Made by a program: the position numbers and the translations under genes. Of a stretch of DNA of 15,933 nucleotides, positions 1 to 7,012 are shown in pieces. Source of the stretch: JBFWQM01 sp050249455. Its GTDB lineage: Bacteria; Pseudomonadota; Alphaproteobacteria; MPNO01; VGEU01. Positions within the stretch are counted from its first letter, which is position 1. Every line of letters starts with the position of its first letter. The DNA lies in assembly GCA_050249455.1 (NCBI GenBank), contig JBFWQM010000115.1, forward strand, positions 1-15,933. Reading direction: 5' to 3'. The notes under the pieces are model-generated. The model had not been told where the DNA came from, did no database searches, and saw only the letters and a program-made list of their open reading frames with translations.

Positions 1-242
1 ACGAGCTCGAGCTCTCGGTGCGCTCGGCGAACTGCCTCAAGAACGACAACATCATCTACATCGGCGACCTGGTCCAGAAGACCGAGCAGGAGATGCTGCG
101 GACGCCGAACTTCGGCCGCAAGTCGCTTAACGAGATCAAGGAAGTCCTGACCCAGATGGGCCTGCATTTGGGCATGGAGATCGCGAACTGGCCGCCGGAG
201 AACATCGAGGAGCTTGCCAAGCGCCTCGAGGAACCGTACTGA
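1..242 (+). CDS. rpoA: RNA polymerase alpha subunit, C-terminal domain (5' truncated)
   Basis: This is the last ~79 codons of the RNA polymerase alpha subunit, read from position 3 to the TGA at 240-242; the gene begins before the window. The residues form the alpha C-terminal domain, a helix-hairpin-helix fold that contacts UP-element DNA and transcription activators. The stretch VRSANCLKNDNI matches the DNA-contacting '265 determinant' (Arg, Asn and Cys kept). RTPNFGRKSLNEIKEVL and the NWPPENIEELA tail are also family hallmarks. A GTG at 18 is open in this frame but lies inside the conserved domain and is not a start. The gene is followed 52 nt later by rplQ, the usual end of the bacterial alpha operon, so the two are almost certainly cotranscribed. 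Identification is secure. Confidence 0.97.
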   Translation, partial: ELELSVRSANCLKNDNIIYIGDLVQKTEQEMLRTPNFGRKSLNEIKEVLTQMGLHLGMEIANWPPENIEELAKRLEEPY

Positions 243-294
243 GCCGGGCCGGGCAGAGACCGGACAGAGAACAGAGCGCCGAGGAGTCTGAACG

Positions 295-726
295 ATGCGT
301 CACGGGATGAGCGGTCGCAAGCTGAACCGCACCAGCAGCCACCGCAAGGCCATGCTGGCGAACCTTGCCGCCGCCCTCATCAAGCACGAGCAGATCAAGA
401 CCACCCTGCCGAAGGCCAAGGAGCTGAAGCCGGTGGTGGACAACCTGATCACGCTCGGCAAGCGCGGCAGCCTGCACGCCCGTCGCCAGGCGATCAGCCA
501 GCTGCACAACGACCCGGCGCTGGCCAGCAAGCTGTTCACCACGCTTGCCGACCGCTACAAGACGCGCCAGGGCGGCTACACCCGCGTGCTGCGCGCCGGC
601 TTCCGCTACGGCGACGCCGCGCCGATGGCGGTGATCGAGCTGGTGGACCGCGATCCCGACGCCAAGGGAATGGACTCCGGCCCGACGCAGAAGGACGACA
701 CGGCCGAGGCGCAGGAGGAGAATTGA
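295..726 (+). CDS. rplQ: 50S ribosomal protein L17
   Basis: This gene encodes L17 (143 aa), a large-subunit protein near the exit tunnel. The N-terminus MRHGMSGRKLNRTSSHRKAM is the L17 signature, followed by the conserved LIKHEQIKTTLPKAKELKPVVD and the GYTRVLRAGFRYGDAAPMAVIELVD core. The last ~20 residues are an acidic, variable tail (DDTAEAQEEN), common in alphaproteobacterial L17. GAGGAG at 281-286 lies 8 nt before the ATG and supports this start. It is the last gene of the alpha operon; its stop overlaps the probable TTG start of the htrA-type gene in the motif TTGA (723-726), and an intrinsic terminator follows at 755-781. Nothing in the protein itself is odd. Confidence 0.98.
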   Translation: MRHGMSGRKLNRTSSHRKAMLANLAAALIKHEQIKTTLPKAKELKPVVDNLITLGKRGSLHARRQAISQLHNDPALASKLFTTLADRYKTRQGGYTRVLRAGFRYGDAAPMAVIELVDRDPDAKGMDSGPTQKDDTAEAQEEN

Positions 727-2171
727 CCCGCGCCGCGCCGGCCGGACGACGCCCAAAGGCAGCCCTCCGGGCTGCCTTTTTGGTTTGGGCGGCGGCGATG
801 CTGACGACGCTGCCCACGACGCACGCCGCGGCGCAGCGGGTGCCGGAATCGCGGGCCGACATCGCGCTCTCCTTTGCGCCGCTGGTGAAGCGGGTCGCCC
901 CGGCGGTGGTCAACATCTATGCCAAGAAGGTAGTGCGCAGCGCGCCGGCATCGCCCTTCTTCGACGACCCGTTCTTCCGCCGCTTCTTCGGCGACAGCTT
1001 CTCGTTCGGCTTCCCGCGCGAGCGCATCCAGAACTCGCTCGGCTCCGGCGTCATCGTGCGCGCCGACGGCATCGTGGTAACCAACTTCCACGTCATCAAC
1101 GAATCCGACGAGATCACCGTCGTCCTGGCCGACCGGCGCGAATTCGACGCCACCCTGGTCGGCGCCGACCAGACCACCGACCTCGCGTTCCTGCGCATCG
1201 ACCCGCGCGGCGAGAAGCTGCCGTTCGTCGATTTCCGCGATTCAGACGAGCTGGAGGTCGGCGACCTCGTGCTCGCCATCGGCAACCCGTTCGGCGTCGG
1301 CCAGACGGTGACCAGCGGCATCGTCTCGGCGCTGGCGCGCACCGCGCGCGGCGTCTCGGACTTCGGTTTCTTCATCCAGACCGACGCGGCGATCAATCCC
1401 GGCAATTCTGGCGGCGCGCTGGTCGCGATGGACGGCCGGCTGGTCGGCATCAATACCGCGATCTACTCGCGCTCGGGCGGATCCAACGGCATCGGCTTCG
1501 CGATCCCGTCCAACATGGTGCGCGCGGTGATGGCGGGCATCATCAGCGGCGGCAAGCTGAGGCGGCCGTGGACCGGCGTCTCCGGCCAGGACGTCAACGC
1601 CGACCTGGCGCAGTCGCTGCATTTGCCGCGCCCGGTCGGGCTCCTGGTGAACGAGATCTATCCCGCCAGCCCGGCCGCCCGCGCCGGGATCCATGTCGGC
1701 GACGTCGTGACCGCGATCAACGGCCGCGAGGTCGACGACGCCGCCTCGTTCCGCTACCGCGTCGCGACCCTGGCGCCCGGCGGCACGGCGCGCGTGACGG
1801 TGCGGCGCGGCGGCGCGGAGCGTACCGTCGCGATGCCGCTGGAGGAAGCGCCGGAGACACCGCCGCGCAACGTCACGGCGCTGGACGGCCGCCACCCGCT
1901 CTCGGGTGCGACGGTCGCCAACCTGTCGCCGGCGCTGGCCGAGGAGCTGTCGCTCGGCGCGCAGTACCGCGGCGTGGTCGTGGTCGACCTGCGCCCCGGC
2001 ACGGCCGCCCAGCGGGTCGGCTTCCGCGCCGGCGACATCGTGCTGCGCGTCAACGACGCGGAGGTCGCCACCATCGTCGCGCTGCAGCGCGCGCTGGAGC
2101 ACGGCGGCAGCCGCTGGAAGATCACGCTGCGGCGCGACGGCGTCGTGCGCAGCATCGTGCTGCAGGGCTGA
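723..2171 (+). CDS. HtrA/DegP-family periplasmic serine endoprotease with two PDZ domains
   Basis: This gene encodes a 482-aa trypsin-like protease of the Do/DegP/DegQ family, which degrades or refolds damaged proteins in the periplasm. Residues 13-37 look like a signal peptide (basic RRPK, a hydrophobic stretch, and AAA before Gln38). The protease domain (~55-275) has the full catalytic triad: His123 (TNFHV), Asp153 (TTDLAFL) and Ser229 (NPGNSGGA). The Phe-rich FFDDPFFRRFFG at 79-90 is the LA-loop region typical of the family. PDZ1 spans ~284-372 and PDZ2 ~392-480. The TTG start overlaps the rplQ stop and has AGGAGG (713-718) 4 nt upstream, although that also encodes the L17 tail. In-frame TTG 780 and ATG 798 would remove the basic n-region, so I prefer 723, with moderate confidence in the start. 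DegP and DegQ cannot be told apart here. Confidence 0.93.
   Translation: MTRAAPAGRRPKAALRAAFLVWAAAMLTTLPTTHAAAQRVPESRADIALSFAPLVKRVAPAVVNIYAKKVVRSAPASPFFDDPFFRRFFGDSFSFGFPRERIQNSLGSGVIVRADGIVVTNFHVINESDEITVVLADRREFDATLVGADQTTDLAFLRIDPRGEKLPFVDFRDSDELEVGDLVLAIGNPFGVGQTVTSGIVSALARTARGVSDFGFFIQTDAAINPGNSGGALVAMDGRLVGINTAIYSRSGGSNGIGFAIPSNMVRAVMAGIISGGKLRRPWTGVSGQDVNADLAQSLHLPRPVGLLVNEIYPASPAARAGIHVGDVVTAINGREVDDAASFRYRVATLAPGGTARVTVRRGGAERTVAMPLEEAPETPPRNVTALDGRHPLSGATVANLSPALAEELSLGAQYRGVVVVDLRPGTAAQRVGFRAGDIVLRVNDAEVATIVALQRALEHGGSRWKITLRRDGVVRSIVLQG
755..781 (+). terminator. Rho-independent terminator of the alpha operon, inside the htrA 5' coding region
   Basis: AAAGGCAGCCC (755-765) pairs perfectly with GGGCTGCCTTT (769-779) around a 3-nt TCC loop, an 11-bp stem that runs into a T-tract (777-781, then GG and TTT). 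This is a textbook intrinsic terminator and is expected after rplQ. The odd point is its place: 29 nt after the rplQ stop but within codons 11-20 of the protease gene if that gene starts at TTG 723. Transcription of the downstream gene would then need readthrough or a promoter placed within or after the hairpin. Confidence 0.85.
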
Positions 2172-2173
2172 GC

Positions 2174-3484
2174 GTGAAGAAGCCCCGCCCGGCCGGTCTG
2201 TTCGAGGCGCAGGCGCCGCACCCGCTCGCCGACCGGCTGCGCCCGAAGTCGCTCGCCGAGGTCCTCGGCCAGGACCATCTGCTCGGCCCGGCCGGCCCGG
2301 TCGGCCGCATGGTCGCCTCCGGCCGGCTTGCCTCGATGATCCTGTGGGGGCCGCCGGGCACCGGCAAGACGACGATCGCGCGCCTGCTCGCCGACGTCAC
2401 CGACCTGCATTTCGAGCCGCTTTCGGCGGTGTTCTCGGGCGTCGCCGACCTGCGCCGGGTGTTCGGCGAGGCGGCGAAGCGGCGCGAGCTGGGGCAGGGG
2501 ACGTTGCTGTTCATCGACGAGATCCACCGCTTCAACCGCGCGCAGCAGGACGGCTTCCTGCCCTACGTGGAGGACGGGACGGTCATCCTGGTCGGCGCGA
2601 CGACGGAGAACCCGTCGTTCGAGCTCAACGCCGCGCTGCTGTCGCGCTGCCAGGTGTTCGTGCTCAACCGCCTCGACGACTCCGCGCTGGAGACCTTGCT
2701 GAGGCGCGCGGAGGCCGCGCTCGGCCACGGGCTGCCGCTGGATACGGACGCGCGCGCCGCGCTGAAGGCGATGGCCGACGGCGACGGTCGCTATCTCCTC
2801 AACCTGGCGGAGGAGCTGGCGGCGCTGCCCGCCGACGCGCCGCTCGACAGCCAGCAGCTCGTCGCCACGGTGCAGCGCCGCGCGCCGCTCTACGACAAGG
2901 CGCAGGAAGGCCACTACAACCTGATCAGCGCGCTGCACAAGTCGCTGCGCGGCTCGGACACCGACGCCGCGCTCTACTGGCTCGCGCGCATGCTGACCGG
3001 CGGCGAGGACCCGCGCTACATCGCCCGCCGGCTGACCCGCTTCGCGGTGGAGGACATCGGGCTCGCCGATCCCAATGCGCTGGTCCAGGCGGTGGCGGCG
3101 TGGGAGACCTACGAGCGGCTCGGCTCGCCCGAGGGCGAGCTCGCCATCGCGCAGCTCGTGATCTACCTCGGCACTGCGCCGAAATCGAATGCCGCCTATC
3201 GCGCGCTCGGCGCCGCCAACGTGCTGGCGCGCCAGACTGGTTCGCTGATGCCGCCCAAGCACATCCTCAACGCGCCGACGCGGCTGATGAAGGACCTCGG
3301 CTACGGCGCCGGCTACCAGTACGACCACGATGCGCCGGATTCGTTCTCCGGCCAGGACTACTTTCCCGACGGGCTGGACCGCCAGCGCCTCTACCAGCCC
3401 GGCGAGCACGGCTTCGAACGCGACATCGCCAAGCGCCTCGCCTACTGGGACAAGCTGCGCAGCCAGCGCAAGGGGGAGGGGTGA
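2174..3484 (+). CDS. rarA: Replication-associated recombination protein A (RarA/MgsA), AAA+ ATPase
   Basis: This gene encodes a 436-aa clamp-loader-like AAA+ ATPase of the RarA/MgsA (WRNIP1) family, which acts at stalled replication forks with SSB and RecA-type recombination. Visible motifs are the family N-terminal segment PLADRLRPKSLAEVLGQDHL (18-37), Walker A GPPGTGKT (59-66), Walker B LLFIDEIHRF (111-120), and sensor-1 VGATTENPSFELN. The C-terminal tetramerisation part contains GSDTDAALYWLARML, EDPRYIARRL and the GYGAGYQYDHD tail typical of RarA. GTG at 2174, 2 nt after the htrA stop, is the natural start: the open frame continues far upstream but there it is an out-of-frame shadow of htrA. 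It overlaps the next gene by 4 nt at GTGA, so htrA-rarA-rluC look like one transcription unit. Confidence 0.95.
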   Translation: MKKPRPAGLFEAQAPHPLADRLRPKSLAEVLGQDHLLGPAGPVGRMVASGRLASMILWGPPGTGKTTIARLLADVTDLHFEPLSAVFSGVADLRRVFGEAAKRRELGQGTLLFIDEIHRFNRAQQDGFLPYVEDGTVILVGATTENPSFELNAALLSRCQVFVLNRLDDSALETLLRRAEAALGHGLPLDTDARAALKAMADGDGRYLLNLAEELAALPADAPLDSQQLVATVQRRAPLYDKAQEGHYNLISALHKSLRGSDTDAALYWLARMLTGGEDPRYIARRLTRFAVEDIGLADPNALVQAVAAWETYERLGSPEGELAIAQLVIYLGTAPKSNAAYRALGAANVLARQTGSLMPPKHILNAPTRLMKDLGYGAGYQYDHDAPDSFSGQDYFPDGLDRQRLYQPGEHGFERDIAKRLAYWDKLRSQRKGEG

Positions 3485-4461
3485 CCCAGGTCCAGACGAT
3501 CGAGGTCGCGGCGGACGACGCCGACGTGCGGCTAGACCGCTGGTTCAAGCGGCATTTCCCGGCGCTCGGCCACGGCCGGCTGGAGAAGCTGCTGCGCACC
3601 GGGCAGGTGCGGGTCGACGGCGGGCGCGCCAAGGCGTCCACCCGGCTGGAGGCCGGCCAGAAGGTCCGCGTGCCGCCGCTCGGCGCCGAGGACGAGGCGC
3701 CGCGCGCGCCGCGCCCCGCGCTCGACGAGGCGGACGCGGCGTGGATCCGAAGCCTCGTACTGCATCGCGACCCGCAGGTGATCGTGCTCAACAAGCCGCC
3801 GGGCATCCCGGTGCAGGGCGGCAGCAAGGTGAGCCGCCACCTCGACGGCCTGCTCGACGGCCTGCGCTTCGACGCGCCCGACCGTCCGCGGCTGGTCCAC
3901 CGGCTCGACAAGGAGACCAGCGGCGTCCTGCTGCTCGGCCGCAGCGCGGCGGCGGCGGCGAAGCTCGCGGAGGCGTTTCGCGGCCGCGCGGCGGTCAAGA
4001 CCTACTGGGCACTGGTCGCCGGCGTACCGAAGGAGCGCGCCGGCCGTATCGACCTGCCGCTCGCCAAGCGCCTGGTCGGCGGCGAGGAGAAGGCGGTGGT
4101 CGACCCGGCGGAGGGCAAGCGCGCGCTGACCGACTACGCCGTGGTGGACCACGCCGGCAAGCGCGCCGCCTGGCTCGCGCTGCGGCCGCTGACGGGGCGC
4201 AACCACCAGCTCCGCGTCCACTGCGCCGAGCTCGGCACGCCCATCATCGGCGACCGCAAGTACGGCGGCGAGCGGTCGACCGCCACCGGACTGGCCGGCG
4301 GCGGCACCGTCTTCCTGCACGCGCGCTCGATCGCGCTGCCGCACCCGGCCGGCGGCACCCTGTCGGTGACCGCGCCGCTGCCGCCCTCGATGGTGGAGGC
4401 GTGGCGCTTCTTCGGCTTCGACCCGCGCGCGGGCGATCGCGCGTTCGACGATTGGGAATGA
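3481..4461 (+). CDS. RluC/RluD-family ribosomal large subunit pseudouridine synthase
   Basis: This 326-aa protein isomerises uridines to pseudouridine in 23S rRNA. An S4 RNA-binding domain occupies ~15-65 (VRLDRWFKRHFP...LLRTGQVRVDG), followed by the catalytic domain with VIVLNKPPGIPVQGG (100-114). The motif II signature RLVHRLDKETSGVLLLGR (137-154) holds the catalytic Asp143. Motif III-like LRPLTGRNHQLRVH and GTPIIGDRKYG follow. Length and domain order fit RluC, which modifies three positions in E. coli 23S rRNA, but RluD shares the same architecture, so the target sites are not assigned. The GTG start shares GTGA with the rarA stop, implying translational coupling. The gene lies between rarA and a HAD phosphatase, as in many alphaproteobacterial genomes. 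Confidence 0.92.
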   Translation: MTQVQTIEVAADDADVRLDRWFKRHFPALGHGRLEKLLRTGQVRVDGGRAKASTRLEAGQKVRVPPLGAEDEAPRAPRPALDEADAAWIRSLVLHRDPQVIVLNKPPGIPVQGGSKVSRHLDGLLDGLRFDAPDRPRLVHRLDKETSGVLLLGRSAAAAAKLAEAFRGRAAVKTYWALVAGVPKERAGRIDLPLAKRLVGGEEKAVVDPAEGKRALTDYAVVDHAGKRAAWLALRPLTGRNHQLRVHCAELGTPIIGDRKYGGERSTATGLAGGGTVFLHARSIALPHPAGGTLSVTAPLPPSMVEAWRFFGFDPRAGDRAFDDWE

Positions 4462-4516
4462 CTGGCCGCGGGCGACCGGAAAGCTTATTTACGCGACATG
4501 GACCAAGGGCACGGCG

Positions 4517-5209
4517 ATGGGTTCTGAGCTTCGACTGGCGGCGTTCGACTTCGACGGCACGCTGATCGACAGCGCGCAATCGATCGTCGAAGGCGTCATC
4601 GCCTGCTGGGCGCACTGCAGGTTTCCCGAGCCCGACCCGGTCGCGGTGCGCCGCATCATCGGCCTGCCGTGGGAGGAGGGGATCCAGGCCCTGATGCCCG
4701 GCTCCGGCGCCGCCGAGGTGGCGATGGTCCACGACTACCATCTGCGCGTCTCGCGTGGCGAGCTGACCCGGCCGCCACGCAGCGAGACGCTGTTCGCCGG
4801 CGCGTTGGAGACGCTCGACCGGCTGGCGGCCGAGGACTACGTCCTCGCGATCGTCACCAGCCGTAGCAACCGCCGCCTGCAGGAGCTGCTGGAGGAACTC
4901 GGCATCCGCGACCGGTTTGCCACCGTGAAGACGGTGGACCACGGCCCCGGCAAGCCGAACCCGTTCCTGCTGCTGCAGGCAATGCAGGAAACCGGCGTCG
5001 CGCCGGGCAACGCGGTGATGATCGGCGACACCACCTTCGACATCCTGATGGCGCGCAATGCCGGCACCTCGGCGATCGGCGTGTCGTGGGGCGTGCACGA
5101 GGTCGATGAGCTGCACGCCGCCGGCGCCCACAGGGTCGTGGAGGCGTTCGACCACCTGCCTCCGACGATCGGCACCCTGCTCGGCCGGACCTCGCTGGAG
5201 CCCGCGTGA
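4517..5209 (+). CDS. HAD-superfamily hydrolase, phosphoglycolate phosphatase-like (HAD-IA)
   Basis: This gene encodes a 230-aa cytosolic phosphatase of HAD subfamily IA. All four HAD motifs are visible: motif I AFDFDGTLIDSA with nucleophile Asp11 and acid/base Asp13; motif II IVTSRS with Thr114; motif III Lys146 in PGKPNPF; and motif IV GDTTFD with Asp171 and Asp175, which bind Mg2+. An alpha-helical C1 cap lies between motifs I and II. The sequence resembles phosphoglycolate phosphatase or beta-phosphoglucomutase relatives, but substrate cannot be read from it. AAGGG (4505-4509) lies 7 nt before the ATG. It starts 55 nt after rluC and overlaps the ATP12 gene at GTGA. The pairing of this HAD gene with ATP12 is commonly seen in alphaproteobacteria; a functional link is unproven. 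Confidence 0.9.
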   Translation: MGSELRLAAFDFDGTLIDSAQSIVEGVIACWAHCRFPEPDPVAVRRIIGLPWEEGIQALMPGSGAAEVAMVHDYHLRVSRGELTRPPRSETLFAGALETLDRLAAEDYVLAIVTSRSNRRLQELLEELGIRDRFATVKTVDHGPGKPNPFLLLQAMQETGVAPGNAVMIGDTTFDILMARNAGTSAIGVSWGVHEVDELHAAGAHRVVEAFDHLPPTIGTLLGRTSLEPA

Positions 5210-5922
5210 GCGCGCCGTCGCGCCGCCGGTTCTACCGTGCGGTCGCCGTGGTCGAAGCCGACGGCGGCCACAGCATCGCGCTCGACGGCAAGCCGGTGCA
5301 GACGCCGGGGCGGTCGCCGCTGGCCGCGCCGACCCGCGCGCTGGCCGACGCGATCGCCGCGGAATGGGACGCCCAGGGCGACACGCTCGACCCCTCGTCG
5401 CTGCGGCTTACACGGCTCGCCAACACCGCGATCGACCGCGTCCCGACGCAGCGTGCGGCGGTGGTCGCCGAGATTACCGGCTATGCCGGCACCGACCTCC
5501 TGTGCTACCGCGCGGCGGAACCGGCGGCGCTGGTCGCCCGCCAGGCGGCCGGCTGGCAGCCGATGCTCGACTGGTTCGCCGGGCGCTTCGACGCCGCCCT
5601 CGAGGTGACCGCCGGGGTCGTGCCGGTCGCGCAGGGCACCGGTACCATGAACGCCGTCCTGGCAGCGGTGGCCGCGCTCGACGACTTCACGGTGACGGGG
5701 CTGCACGCGGCGACGACCGCCTGCGGCTCGGTCGTGCTGGGACTCGCGCTGGCGGAGGCGCGGCTCGACGCCGAGGCCGCATGGTCGCTGTCGCTGCTCG
5801 ACGAGCTCTACCAGGTCGAGCTGTGGGGCGAGGATGCGGAGGCCGCCGATCGCCGCGCCCGGCTGCGCCAGGACATCACCGCCGCCGCGACCTTCATGCG
5901 GCTCGCCCGGGCCGGTCCGTGA
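5206..5922 (+). CDS. ATP12-family F1-ATPase assembly chaperone
   Basis: This gene encodes a 238-aa homologue of Atp12, the chaperone that binds the F1 alpha subunit before ATP synthase assembly; the family is known from mitochondria and Alphaproteobacteria. Recognisable segments are RRRFYRAVAVVE at the N-terminus, IALDGKPVQTPGRSPLAAPTRALADAIAAEWDAQ (~24-58), LTRLANTAIDRV, YAGTDLLCYRA (~87-97), and the C-terminal region of SLSLLDELYQVELWGEDAEA. The GTG start overlaps the HAD stop at GTGA, and its own stop overlaps the acylphosphatase start at GTGA, so the three genes are very probably translated in coupling. A Met inside the window has no better start context. The protein is cytosolic with no signal peptide. 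This gene is one of the best pointers to an alphaproteobacterial origin. Confidence 0.93.
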   Translation: MSAPSRRRFYRAVAVVEADGGHSIALDGKPVQTPGRSPLAAPTRALADAIAAEWDAQGDTLDPSSLRLTRLANTAIDRVPTQRAAVVAEITGYAGTDLLCYRAAEPAALVARQAAGWQPMLDWFAGRFDAALEVTAGVVPVAQGTGTMNAVLAAVAALDDFTVTGLHAATTACGSVVLGLALAEARLDAEAAWSLSLLDELYQVELWGEDAEAADRRARLRQDITAAATFMRLARAGP

Positions 5923-6206
5923 CCGACGGCCGCGCCAGCGTCCGCGTCCAGATCGAGGGCCGGGTGCAGGGCGTCTGGTACCGCGCCTGGACCATCCGCG
6001 AGGCGACCGCGCGCAACATCGACGGTTGGGTGCGCAACCGCAGCGACGGCAGCGTCGAGGCGCTGTTCTGCGGCCCCGCCGCGGCGGTGGACGAGATGGT
6101 CGCGCAATGCCGCCAGGGGCCGCCGGCGGCCATCGTCACCCGCGTCACCACGACCCCCGCAGGCCCGCCCGCCGCGCCCGGCTTCCGCCAGCTCCCGACC
6201 GCCTAG
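5919..6206 (+). CDS. acyP: Acylphosphatase
   Basis: This small gene (95 aa) encodes acylphosphatase, which hydrolyses carboxyl-phosphate bonds such as acetyl phosphate or carbamoyl phosphate. The signature GRVQGVWYRAWT holds the phosphate-binding loop and catalytic Arg22, and the second catalytic residue Asn40 is in DGWVRNRSDGSVEALFCG, the usual family pattern. Length matches the usual ~90-residue single ferredoxin-like domain. The GTG start overlaps the ATP12 stop at GTGA. Its TAG stop lies in CTAG (6203-6206), whose other strand supplies the TAG stop of lipB. The tail after the domain (TPAGPPAAPGFRQLPTA) is the family's last strand plus variable residues. Identification is secure; its cellular role is not known from the sequence. 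Confidence 0.93.
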   Translation: MTDGRASVRVQIEGRVQGVWYRAWTIREATARNIDGWVRNRSDGSVEALFCGPAAAVDEMVAQCRQGPPAAIVTRVTTTPAGPPAAPGFRQLPTA

Positions 6207-6904
6207 CCGGCGTTTGCCGTCGAAGCGGACAACAGCGACGGCATCTCCGCGACCGGGCCGAACACCTCGGCGAAGGCGGCTTTCAGGGCCGCGTCGGCGT
6301 CGTCCATGGTGGCCGTGAGTCCGAGGTCGACCAACGAGGTCACGCCGTGCTCGGCGATGCCGCAGGGAACGATCCCGCTGTAGTGCGACAGGTCCGGCTC
6401 GACGTTCAGCGCGACGCCGTGGAAGCTGATCCAGTGGCGCAGCCGGATGCCGAGGGCGGCGATCTTGTCCTCCTGTCCCGGCCGGCCGTTCCAGGCGCCG
6501 CGGTCGATCCAGATGCCGACCCGGCCGACCCGCCGTTCGCCGCGCACGCCGAACCGGTCCAGTGCGGCGATCAGCCACGCCTCCAGCCGGTGGACGAACA
6601 GACGCACGTCGCGGTCGCGCCGGTTGAGGTCCAGCATGACGTAGGCCACCCGCTGGCCGGGACCGTGATAGGTGAACTGGCCGCCGCGCCCGGTGCGGTG
6701 GACGGGGAACCGGCCGGCCGCCAGCAGATCCTCGGGCCGCGCGCCGGTGCCGGCGGTGTAGATCGGCGGATGCTCGACCAGCCAGACCAGTTCCGGCGCA
6801 TCGCCGGCGCGGATGTCGGCGACGCGGGCCTCCATCGCGGCGACGGCGGCTTCGTAGTCCGTCAAGCCGGGCTCGACCCGCCATTCGACGACAGGGGCAG
6901 GCAT
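6203..6904 (-). CDS. lipB: Octanoyl-[acyl-carrier protein]:protein N-octanoyltransferase LipB
   Basis: This gene encodes LipB (233 aa), which moves octanoyl groups from ACP to the lipoyl domains of pyruvate and 2-oxoglutarate dehydrogenase and the glycine cleavage H protein, the step before LipA. Conserved parts are WLVEHPPIYTAGTGA (41-55), RGGQFTYHGPGQRVAYVMLDL (73-93), and the catalytic Lys147 in EDKIAALGIRLRHWISFHGVALNV. The catalytic Cys181 is in IVPCGIAEHGVTSL. It is the only minus-strand gene here. An in-frame TGA just upstream (6911-6913) means the ATG at 6904 is the only reasonable start, yet no Shine-Dalgarno sequence is visible before it. A consensus -10 box on this strand lies at 6974-6979. 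It converges with acyP with no terminator between them. Confidence 0.96.
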   Translation of the reverse strand: MPAPVVEWRVEPGLTDYEAAVAAMEARVADIRAGDAPELVWLVEHPPIYTAGTGARPEDLLAAGRFPVHRTGRGGQFTYHGPGQRVAYVMLDLNRRDRDVRLFVHRLEAWLIAALDRFGVRGERRVGRVGIWIDRGAWNGRPGQEDKIAALGIRLRHWISFHGVALNVEPDLSHYSGIVPCGIAEHGVTSLVDLGLTATMDDADAALKAAFAEVFGPVAEMPSLLSASTANAG

Positions 6905-6949
6905 CGCTGGTCACGACCCAAGGAACATGTCACAAGCCTTGCGGCGGCC

Positions 6950-6978
6950 TTGGCAATTTGGTATCTGCCGCCGATTAT
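6950..6978 (+). promoter_or_regulatory. Probable sigma-70 promoter of tRNA-Leu
   Basis: TTGGCA (6950-6955, five of six matches to the -35 consensus) is separated by 17 nt from GATTAT (6973-6978, four of six matches to the -10). Transcription would start near 6985, about 28 nt before the mature tRNA. The spacing and position are what a tRNA promoter should have. The same -10 region read on the other strand gives a perfect TATAAT, so the site may be shared with the lipB promoter. Confidence 0.6.
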
Positions 6979-6979
6979 A
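6974..6979 (-). promoter_or_regulatory. Candidate -10 element of the lipB promoter
   Basis: Read on the minus strand this is TATAAT, a perfect -10 hexamer in a GC-rich context, 69 nt upstream of the lipB ATG. No good -35 hexamer is present at 16-19 nt upstream on this strand, so it would be a -10-driven or weak promoter. It overlaps the -10 of the tRNA promoter on the opposite strand, so polymerase may bind in either direction but not both at once. Confidence 0.45.
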
Positions 6980-7012
6980 TGGTCCTGTCGGGCCATGGCA
7001 TCCAAGACATTT

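Noticed and set aside
785..2173. Open frame continuous with rarA for about 460 codons upstream of GTG 2174
   Set aside because: It is the GC-rich shadow of htrA in another frame, full of Arg, Gly and Ala with no family motif; RarA homology begins at 2174.
1906..3480. Long plus-strand open frame leading into rluC
   Set aside because: Shadow of htrA and rarA; the S4 domain of the synthase begins just after GTG 3481 and the upstream translation has no recognisable domain.
3946..3963. GCG-triplet run in rluC as a microsatellite or phase-variable tract
   Set aside because: It encodes an ordinary poly-Ala helix, and triplet changes would not shift the frame; such runs are common at this GC content (also near 13730-13765 in putA).
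4462..4516. Possible promoter before the HAD phosphatase
   Set aside because: TTGGGA near 4452 and TTATTT near 4485 are about 27 nt apart, too far for a sigma-70 promoter.
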